64,000 bases of DNA from Nitzschia sp. pyKryTriq1 (Eukaryota; Bacillariophyta; Bacillariophyceae; Bacillariales; Bacillariaceae): contig OY101119.1 in NCBI GenBank assembly GCA_956465555.1, positions 1,279,594 to 1,343,593 on the forward strand, in the 5' to 3' direction. Both the position numbers and the translations under genes were made by a program. The notes beneath the pieces are model-generated. The model was not told the DNA's origin. It ran no database searches and was given only the letters and a program-made list of their open reading frames with translations. This document shows positions 53,295 to 61,577 of the stretch, piece after piece; within the stretch, counting starts at the first letter, position 1, and each line of letters begins with the position of its first letter.

Positions 53295-54978
53295 CGTGTT
53301 ATGGCAAGCAAGATATTAACAGTTTGTTTGATTTCCCGAGCGTATGAACTACCCGTAATTGATGATTCCTATTGAACTTTTGATATCGTCGGTGAAACAA
53401 TACAGCAATACAACAATACAATGGACCTGATGGTGTTGATAATGGTAATGTTGACGTTGCTTCGTTTGCTCCGCTTGTATGTTTGTAGCATGCAATGCAG
53501 AGGAACCCAAGTCGGAAGCAAGATGAAACAGCAATGGCTGTCTTGGGCGGGGCTCTTGGTGAGTGTTTTGCTCAGGAGAAGGGCGCTTTGCTTCCGTTGG
53601 GCGCCTTCCTGAGCGGAGGGATCTCTCGGTGTTGCTTGAATGACGACGCCCCGCTCGTATTATAAAAGTATTCGAAGCGTTATATATTCATATTTTCGGA
53701 ACGGCTTTTGAATAAAGCCGACTTTCTCAACGGTTCGGAGACGAGCGCCGTCCGTATCGAAAATTTGTTACCCTGAAAATTCTCAGTGAATCCGTATATT
53801 CAATCATGTTTATATTATTCAGCGTTGGAGATTTGTCTTTCATGTGCTTGGATACTTGGTATCTAAGTAACATTATTGGACATGTTAATTGGCATTCGGG
53901 GTGCGCACTAATTCGGGATTCGGAATCGACTTAGTCGACCATAAAAGGTGAGGAGCGAGAGCTGGATCCGTCGGTACCAGGTACCTGGTACCAGGTACCG
54001 TGATCCGTGATACCGTGCCGGTAGTACCAGTAGTACTATTACTGACTGTACCTGGTACCTGTACCAGGTACTGTACTTGTACAGTACCGGTACAGTACTG
54101 TAGTGCTTTTATCTCTGCTACCCTACGACTCTCTCTACTCTATGTACTCTACGGATACTCTACTACCTCTACTACCTCTACTACCTCTACTACCTCTACT
54201 ACCTCTACTACCTCTACTACTACTACTACTACTACGTAGTACTACTCTAGTAGAGTAGAGAGAGTAGAGAGAGAGACCTCTCTCTAGTAGTAGAGTAGAG
54301 TACCAGCAGGGTACTGTAGAGCAGAGTACTCTAGAAGGAGAGCTCGACCGGTAGTTCGCATTAAGAGTTGTCGGAAATGGGAACGGCAATTTGGCTCAAG
54401 AAGGCTCGGTATGGCTAACTAACACCCGTGTAAGTTGTTGGACTCGCGGCTCTCATACAGTACGCTGCCTCTATCACAACCTACTAGTAGGCTCTTTCTG
54501 ACTTATCACTCGTAATGTTCAACCTACGAAACTAGTCATAATGATGTCTCGTCTACTAGTTATTCTTCTCCCGGAAGGGTCTCAGTTTTGTCCACTGAAT
54601 CACCCATCGTCATCAGTAACACACTAAACGACAAGGAACTTGTGTTACTCGTCGCCATCAGACCGTTCCCAAAGCTTTCCTCTGAAGTTTTGTAGACAGG
54701 AATGGTGAGGCCCTAATTTCGTTCTACTTCTCCCAGTTGCAAATTGAATCGTCGTCTAGGAATCACGAAAGCTTCGTCGTAGATTGGCTTTGTATGTGAA
54801 CATCAGTCGACGTCAAATAAGAATGCTTGGATAAAAATAAAAACAACTTCAGATCTCCGACACGGAGTGCTCGAGCATGACCGTCGTGTCGTTCCTCCTA
54901 AGTAGCCAATCATTGAGCCATAAATTTTCCTGATTCACCTCTTCTTCGCGTGAAACAAAAGCGACGCGACTCTCCTGC
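53295..54978. other. 1.7-kb spacer between ABHD17-like gene and SSU72
   Basis: No gene supported. A GTAC/GGTACC cluster is at about 53970-54110 and the TACTACCTC array at 54161-54235; inverted CTCTAGTAGAGTAGAG words follow. Confidence 0.55.
54161..54235. repeat. Minisatellite (TACTACCTC)6 and (TAC)7
   Basis: Six perfect 9-bp units at 54161-54214 run into about seven TAC triplets (to 54235). Confidence 0.85.
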
Positions 54979-55719
54979 TCAGAGATAGCAAAGCTGATAA
55001 AGAACCTTTATCGGCGTGTGTGTCATCCGTTCATTCTGAAACTGCTCAACGATCTCAGCGGCCTGAGCTACTAGGTCGTCCCCAGCTTGTTCCAATCTCC
55101 AGCATAATTCTAAAGCCACTTGCCCTTGTAGTTGAGCCTCGTGAGGATTATCTTTTGTATCCAAGCAAATGATGTGAATGGGAGCAAAATTCTCCGTTGG
55201 TTCTCGAAGCTGCAAATCCTCCACTACTGCGTCAAAAATTCTTTCCTCAAAGGCAATAACAACATCGTGCTGTGCAATGAAATCGGAAGTCATGTCTTGC
55301 CAACGCTGGGGTGCTTTCTTCACGGCAGCTCCTCTTCGACAAAGCTGGAGAACCCCATTGCGGTTAAAGAATGCTTCATCTTCTGGTGTTGCTGCCATCG
55401 ACTTGAACATTTCCTCGTATGGTGTTCCGAATTTGAAGATCCGCGGTTCCATAGCTGAGCGTCCTGGTAGTCTCACTTGAGTTCCCGTCCCATAGCTTTC
55501 CACTCGGAGACCTATGGAGAAAAAAAATCAGCGACGAATAAAACATCAAGAGGAAAGACACGATATTCCCGTACCTGCGTTTCCTAAAACGACGTGGGCT
55601 TCCATGGAACGATTGATATTACTGGAACAGACGACGCCGTACGAAAGTTCCGACGGGAGTCGTTGTGCTTCTGGCGGAGGCAAGCCCGGAGGCGTCGATG
55701 GGCGGGGCAGTGTAGCCAT
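54979..55719 (-). CDS. SSU72: SSU72 RNA polymerase II CTD phosphatase
   Basis: Two exons, 55575-55719 and 54979-55511, 225 residues from MATLPRP. Catalytic loop VVCSSNINRS with Cys31 and Arg37, then SMEAH, the hallmark CX5R order of SSU72. After the intron come YGTGTQVRLPG and EERIFDAVVEDL (general-acid Asp in this segment), and a C-terminal helical part. Family knowledge: SSU72 removes phosphate from Ser5 of the RNA polymerase II tail and joins 3'-end processing. The Pro-rich N-terminal leader (1-25) is longer than in human SSU72. Start at 55719 chosen over the Met at 55782. Confidence 0.93.
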
Positions 55720-56283
55720 CCTCTTGAACGTCAAGTTATCACGGTGATAGGGTGAACTGAGTTCGCTGCAAGCTGCAAGCAAGGCTTGTAATACCGTCGT
55801 GGTACGTAGTAATAAGACAATGATTGTTCACCATCGTCTGCATTACCGGTATGCATGCTGCGAGCTGCGATGCCGCCAATGAGACAGGACGAGCTCGAGA
55901 GCAAAAGTCAAAAGTGCTTCTCCGTCGTCGCGAAAATCCGCTGAAACGACGGCAAGACGCCTTCTCTGCGATGGACGGTCGGTGGACAGAACGGTCACTC
56001 GCGACGACTCGCGACTGATGAATGACTACTGACTCACTCGCGACGAGCGCGACGCACGACATGAAGACGAAGAACGACGCTGTCACAAAATTCGCCTTCC
56101 TTGCTTCTACAGATAGAGTACCGGTGCTGTACGTCGTACTATTCGTACAGGTATGTACCGCTACGATGATTTATTCCTCGTCAACAACTCACAATGCATT
56201 CATCACGTACGATACTAAAATATCGATCGTCCCAGGTTCCAGCGGAGGTCATCATCCCGTTATCTCGATCATATCTTGATCCG
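55720..56283. other. Divergent spacer between SSU72 and PRXL2-like genes
   Basis: About 0.56 kb. A GTACC/GTACAG patch lies near 56115-56160; no gene supported. Confidence 0.4.
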
Positions 56284-57141
56284 ATGCGGTTGCTTTCATC
56301 TCTCACCATCGCGGTGTTGGCGATTATTCTGGGGTTGGTTTTGCCAGTCATTTCATTCCAAGCAGCTTGTTTGCCAAAAGATCTTCGGAGCAAAAGATCA
56401 TCTACTCCTGTGTGTTTATCCGTCGCAAGAAACCCTGAAACTTTAAATGAGGCACATTTTAGTCTAAACTCGCAGGACTTGCGATCGATCAGAGTGACGA
56501 ATCTCGATGGACAAAAGATTCCACTGGGCGACGCGATGGGGGCAGGGACTTCAGTGGTTGTTTTCTTGCGGCATCTCGGGTGCACGTGGTGTTGGAGCTA
56601 CGTCTATCAATGGAAACTGTTACAGCAGGAACTTTCAGAAGCCGGTGTTGACGGGCCGATTTTTGTTTCAATAGGGGACAAAGACAGACTAAATGCTTTC
56701 CTTTTGAAGAATCCGGAAATCTCTCCCGAAAAATTCTTTGTGGACGGCTATGATTTCGCAGCCTACAAGCAGGCTGGCTTCGGCCGATTCGATGAAAAGC
56801 CGAAAGAAGTTACGGAAAACGTAAAACCGAAACCAGCAGAGTTCGGGGGCATCAGTGGCTGGTGGAATTTCTTGACAAGCTTCATACCGCTTGCTCCAGT
56901 AACCCCAGATATGAAGTTTCCCGAGAACTTAACGCCAGAAGGTCTCTTCTGGGTAGGCGGGACTTTTGTAGTCAGGGGTGGTGATATTGTTTACCGCTGG
57001 GATGATCGAATCTCGGGGGATCATCCCGAAGCCAGTGAAGTGCTTGACATTGCCAAGAATGCTGCCGCTGCAAAGCCCTCCGTCCGAATGCCTGCTCTCC
57101 CCGACTTCTTCGGGTTTTTGTCCAGCCTGCGCGAAGGGTGA
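56284..57141 (+). CDS. Plastid-targeted PRXL2/AhpC-TSA-like redox protein
   Basis: Single exon, 285 residues from MRLLSSL. Signal peptide about 1-24 with PVIS|FQAAC, so Phe25 follows the cut; a basic transit stretch follows (KDLRSKRSS). The thioredoxin-like domain covers about 65-250 with HLGCTWCW: Cys100 and Cys103 form a CxxC at the family's catalytic place. GIFVSIGDK-like and FFVDGYDFAAYKQAG segments fit the AhpC/TSA_2 (PRXL2/FAM213) group. Family knowledge: these are peroxiredoxin-like or prostamide-synthase-like redox proteins; the exact reaction is unknown here. An insert (EKPKEVTENVKPK) at about 180-195 precedes a Trp-rich loop. Plastid location is inferred from the presequence. An upstream Met at 56194 is disfavoured. 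Confidence 0.83.
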   Translation: MRLLSSLTIAVLAIILGLVLPVISFQAACLPKDLRSKRSSTPVCLSVARNPETLNEAHFSLNSQDLRSIRVTNLDGQKIPLGDAMGAGTSVVVFLRHLGCTWCWSYVYQWKLLQQELSEAGVDGPIFVSIGDKDRLNAFLLKNPEISPEKFFVDGYDFAAYKQAGFGRFDEKPKEVTENVKPKPAEFGGISGWWNFLTSFIPLAPVTPDMKFPENLTPEGLFWVGGTFVVRGGDIVYRWDDRISGDHPEASEVLDIAKNAAAAKPSVRMPALPDFFGFLSSLREG

Positions 57142-57621
57142 TCCCAGGTGCTATCCTGGTGTATCTTGGTCCACAATCCTTCTCCATCTTCGACTGTCCT
57201 ACTTTGCCTTTCTCAGTTCCGGGTGGCATTAATTTCGGATCCATAAATCCTACCCATCAAATAGGCATGAATCCGCTTTGGAGCCTCAAAAGGACGCCGC
57301 TGCAGAACCCTGATCCATCATTTTCCGCTAGATACTCCATGATCTCAGTTTCTTCTATATCTAACATGGGCACACGAGATTTCCTATTAGTTAAAGCTAA
57401 TGCGGACTGCTTTAGAACCACTGTTTCTTTTATAAATATCTTGTGCTTCGCGTTTGAAATCATAGTAGTAGTCTCGTGGCTATTATCTAGTCTACTACTA
57501 GTACATCGTAAAGCAGCGAAAAAGTGTTCTGTCTAATTTAGGTATTACCTGGTACCTTGACGGTCGAGAGCAGAATGAATCTCTATTGCTCACATCTTGG
57601 GGATGATTCATGATTCATTCC
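57142..57621. other. Spacer
   Basis: About 0.5 kb; no gene supported. Confidence 0.4.
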
Positions 57622-58488
57622 TCAATTTGCGCACTTCCGGACAACATGTGTGCGCGTACGAAAAAAATGAATTTGACTGGGAAAATAGCACTTGTAGCAC
57701 CGATAATGTTCGGGTGATGGTCCAATGTACCAGCCGACTTGGCCGTGCTGACCGAACGTAGTGCGAGTGTCGGCAGCGACATGGGCGACGACTTTGGTGC
57801 CGAGAACAGCAAGAGGAGTTCGGTTGAAATCAAAATTGCCGAAGATGGAGGCATGAGCTGATAGCGAAGGATGGACGCGAGAAGACCGCAGAAGGTTGAG
57901 AGTGAGGGTGGTTTGTGGCAGGAGACGGTCCCACTCTGTGATCGGAAAGTTCGAATCGACTGTGCAGAGAGTCGCCACAAAATGATTTTTGTAGGTTCGG
58001 ATGGCGCGTTCAGCGGCATTGGCGCGATGTTCCTTTGGAGGGACACGTTGGAAAGCTACATTGTATTTCGTGAAAGCGTCTTTAAGGTCTTGGGAGCATT
58101 CGTTGTCGAGGATATGGAGGGTTGGAGCATGACCGTGGAGACGTAGTTTCTTGTGGATGGTTTCCCATGCTTTGCGGATGCTGGCTGCTTGGCGGTTTGG
58201 TATGGCCTCTACGTGGATGGAGTTGGTGTCATGATGGTAGAGGACAAAGAGGTAATTGTGGCCGCTGCTGGAGGGAACGGGGAAGCGTCCGGTCTGATCG
58301 GAATAGGACTTGATGAGATCGTTGCGATCAATGAGCAGGGTAAAGACGTGATGGGTTTTGTCGGCGAGGGCAGGAGCAAGGTCTTGGTCGACGTCGGGTT
58401 CAAGGGTGGGTTGTCGAATAGGGGCATTGGTGGAACGTAGATGCTGGGCTTCTTGATCCTGATGTCCAAGGGCGGTCGCTACGCTGTC
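57622..58488 (-). mobile_element. Ty1/copia-type LTR retrotransposon remnant (integrase part)
   Basis: A fossil. The minus strand encodes a stretch like the integrase core and following linker of copia elements, similar to those known from diatoms; gag, protease, reverse transcriptase and LTRs are not seen. It is broken and clearly incomplete. No LTR pair is present, so age cannot be estimated. On its 5' side (higher coordinates) it abuts the inverted end of the TIR element, so one element has inserted beside or into the other. Confidence 0.75.
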
Positions 58489-58600
58489 TTGGAAGCAATC
58501 CATCGGGTTGCTTCCAAGGATTGTGACGTAAGCTGCCACGTACCCGCCCTTTAAAAGTAATCGCAATCCTTGGTTTCCACGGATTGTGGCCCACCACTCT
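58488..58600 (-). mobile_element. Solo end of the TIR transposon family
   Basis: Reverse complement of 47109-47219 with two substitutions and one 2-bp indel over about 112 bp. Its outer edge (AGAGTGG at 58600) is preceded on that strand by ACAAT, as at 47 kb. No matching second end is found within 1.5 kb, so the copy is partial. Confidence 0.85.
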
Positions 58601-59394
58601 ATTGTCTACTGCTCGTGTCAATCGATCTGGACGGGCGGGGCGCGGGGCGGCCGTCTAGCCTGCGCTAAATTTTAATCGGCAAGGCTCGCATATATATCCC
58701 TGTACAGTATGTATGTAATTTCTACCGGGGGGTCTGGAAGCGCAGAGAGCAAAGAGCAAGGAGGTGGAAGTGACCTCGCTCCCGACCTTGCTTTTTGACA
58801 CTATTTACATAACGGGCTAGTGGACAAGTTTACTGTACCTACTTGTACTGTACCGTACTCGTACTCTACAGAGAATGGGCCAGATCTTCAATTCCGGTAC
58901 TGTACGTGCAAAATAAATTCTGGAGTGAAGGCACATAGTGAAAATGTCAAAAGTCATCATGACCTTGTAGGGGCACCTGTGGCATATTTCTCGTATGCGA
59001 TAAAAAGGCCTCTCGCTCGAGCGGAAGAATAGAGAAGTACGGGTGCTGTCATCGGACCCTTGGAAAGAAATTCCGCTCAAAACACGGAACCACGAGTTCT
59101 TTTACATGGTATTCGCTGCCTGCAGGGCCTGTGCAGCGCGAAATCCTACAGCTTTTTCAAGAGAGATTAGAGGAGAAAGAGGGAGGAGAGAGGACAGGCT
59201 ACCACCTGTATGTACCGGTACTGTACCGGTACATACTTGTAGTTCATTCTTCATTCTTCAATCTCCACAATTCTCGAAGGAAGTAGACTTTTTTTCATCA
59301 CTGCTGCACACCTTCAGTTTTTGGTAGAAGCAGAAGGCACTCTTTTGCTTTGAATAACAACTGTACCCGTTTTTGACATACTTCCTTTTGTGGC
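58601..59394. other. Spacer upstream of the stramenopile-type gene
   Basis: About 0.8 kb; GTAC/ACCGGTAC words at 58820-58865 and 59205-59235. No gene supported. Confidence 0.45.
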
Positions 59395-60717
59395 ATGCCG
59401 AGTTATCAAGTCCGGAATACTCAACAGGAGACAGCCGAGTATCGAGCGGTACAATCAAAACGTCGCGATACCTCACTTGACGGTACGGTCGGCTCCTCCG
59501 GTAGCATGAGCCCCATTGCATCGAAAGATCCCAAGGACCGCATGGTGGCTCAAAAGCTTGTAAGGCATCTCGCCGACGATATTATCCGCACGGCGAATGA
59601 TTATGATCATACTCCGGGAGGACATAGTTCAAGGCAACCAACTAGGTTGGTGCGCACAAGGAGTGGTAGCGATTCTTCTGCAGATCCAGTTGAAGACCAG
59701 GTTGCGGATGAGTCCAAGACTCATTGGGTGGATGAGGAGGACAAGGATCAAGTCCAGTTCTCAGTCCAAGAAATTCAGCGAATGGTACTGGAAAGTCTCC
59801 CCGATGAGGTGAGGAAGATGGTCCCCCCGGAAACTTGGGATCGCATCTTCAGTGAGGCCTCTGAAGATGAGATTTTGTCTCTTCGGAACACGAAATCAGA
59901 GGAAGATATCACTGATCTTGTGAGTTTTGTCTCCGTTTATGTCAAACGAGAGGCCCGTGGGCGACCACGGGGGGACTCGGATGTGTCTGAAATGACATAT
60001 CCCAATGTGGAACCCCCTCGTCGTTCATCAGGAATGGACGCCGTCGCGCTCGCAGTTCCTCCCGGTGGCAATGTCATCGTGGAATACAACGAAGAAGAGC
60101 CCAAAGATCTAGAATCAGAGAGAAGAACGAGCCGTCACTCCTCGGTAAATCTCGCCACAGGTCAACCAACTCGCTCGCTCGCGGTGAGTTCTCCGGCTCC
60201 TCGCCAGGACAAGCCTAGCGATTCCGGTCCTTCGGGAAAGGGGCTTGCCAGAGAGGAACCTCAAGTGGCCGTTCCATCCAACGCGTCGAATGAACGTCGC
60301 ATAAAGTTTACCTGCGTCGAAATTCGATATTACGAACAGATTCTCTCGGACAACCCCGCTGTTACATCTGGCCCGCCAGTTGGACTCGGCTGGAAGTACC
60401 GCATCATGAAAAAGGACATGTCCGTTGATGCTTGGGAACACCGCCAACGTCCTAATCGTCGTTACCTGACGGCTCTGATCATTACGAGGCACGAAAGAAC
60501 GAGTCTTCTTTACGATCTTGGTTACTCCCAGAAAAATATTGCTCTGGTGGTCCGAGATGTACTGAAGATCAAGAACAAGCGAAAGCAGACTTACAATAAC
60601 CTGCGCTTCCAAAATATGGAAGAAATGATGGAATCGACAATCTGTCGGTTCAAGAATGTCCTCACGCTGGGCTTGGCAAAACGAAAAGAAAAGAAGATGC
60701 TTGCACAGTATATGTAA
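59395..60717 (+). CDS. Stramenopile-type protein with conserved C-terminal YYEQILSDNP/GPPVGLGW motif
   Basis: Single exon, 440 residues. The N-terminal 300 residues are mostly disordered, with charged low-complexity stretches and one helical region (about 121-185, QEIQRMVLESLPDEVRKMV). Near 303-345 lies a conserved block, VEIRYYEQILSDNP then SGPPVGLGWKY. I recognise such a block (DNP...GPP...LGW) from many diatom proteins of unknown function. The C-terminus (about 380-440) is basic and helical (LKIKNKRKQTYNNLRF). No enzyme motif is seen. The gene stands alone on the plus strand between two repeat-rich spacers. No function is proposed. Confidence 0.75.
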   Translation: MPSYQVRNTQQETAEYRAVQSKRRDTSLDGTVGSSGSMSPIASKDPKDRMVAQKLVRHLADDIIRTANDYDHTPGGHSSRQPTRLVRTRSGSDSSADPVEDQVADESKTHWVDEEDKDQVQFSVQEIQRMVLESLPDEVRKMVPPETWDRIFSEASEDEILSLRNTKSEEDITDLVSFVSVYVKREARGRPRGDSDVSEMTYPNVEPPRRSSGMDAVALAVPPGGNVIVEYNEEEPKDLESERRTSRHSSVNLATGQPTRSLAVSSPAPRQDKPSDSGPSGKGLAREEPQVAVPSNASNERRIKFTCVEIRYYEQILSDNPAVTSGPPVGLGWKYRIMKKDMSVDAWEHRQRPNRRYLTALIITRHERTSLLYDLGYSQKNIALVVRDVLKIKNKRKQTYNNLRFQNMEEMMESTICRFKNVLTLGLAKRKEKKMLAQYM

Positions 60718-61577
60718 AAGCTATGGGATGCTTGACCTTCTTGGGGTTCACTTGGGGTCTTTTGATTTTTCTCAGAACGCCCTCTACCGGTACCGGTAGA
60801 GCACGTCGGCCCTTTTTAATTTTTTTACGTGTGATATTTTGGCTATACTGCACATGCCTCTTACATAATCCAGTAGTTTTACTCTTGTACTTATTATACA
60901 TGAAAATGGTACTGTAACCTACATTCTACATACCTGGTACTCAGGTCCCGCCGTATCCAATTGTTGTATCCGAATCACAATACTACGTACATACTTTTAT
61001 CTTGGTCCACAACATGGAATGATTTGATCTTTCTCAAGCCAAGGCTGTCTGTCTCGCCTGTAGGGGTAGGATCCGAATAACAGCCATGGCATCGTCTACT
61101 ACTGTAGCTCTGTCTACGTTTCCATCTAGCTGTCGTACTTGTACTGTGCGAGTAGGTGGGGGTGATTGGGAATAGACATTTCCAAAACCATCCAACAAGA
61201 TATAGTAGCAAGAAGGCAACGGAGACCCGAGACCCGCCGAGACCCGAGACCCGGCGGCTGCACGCCAGGGCCAGTACCAAGTACAGTACCGGTTCAGACG
61301 GTACCGGTACAAGTGGAACATTTCCGTCCCTCCGTCGTCCGTGCCACTGCCACGAAATCTTGTTCGATGCGTGAAGCGTGCGCCACCATGATGATGACCC
61401 AAAAAAAGCAGAAAGCAGCATTGATTTTTGTTTTGTCATCGCTTCCCCCTTCCCCGGGTCCAACAGCTGGTATTAATACTAGTACCTGGTACTGTATTTG
61501 TGTGAACATCTATCTAAAAATTCAACGTGTTTTCTTGTCGTCATACTACAATACGAAGCTGCTTTGTCTGAACCGCC
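60718..61577. repeat. Spacer with ACCGGTACC and GACCCGAG repeats
   Basis: Contains ACCGGTACCGGTA near 60785-60800 and 61270-61312, and tandem GAGACCC words at about 61220-61255. No gene supported. Confidence 0.5.

Noticed and set aside
57138-57536. 132-codon plus-strand frame after the PRXL2-like gene
   Set aside because: Overlaps that gene's 3' end and has no coherent domain.
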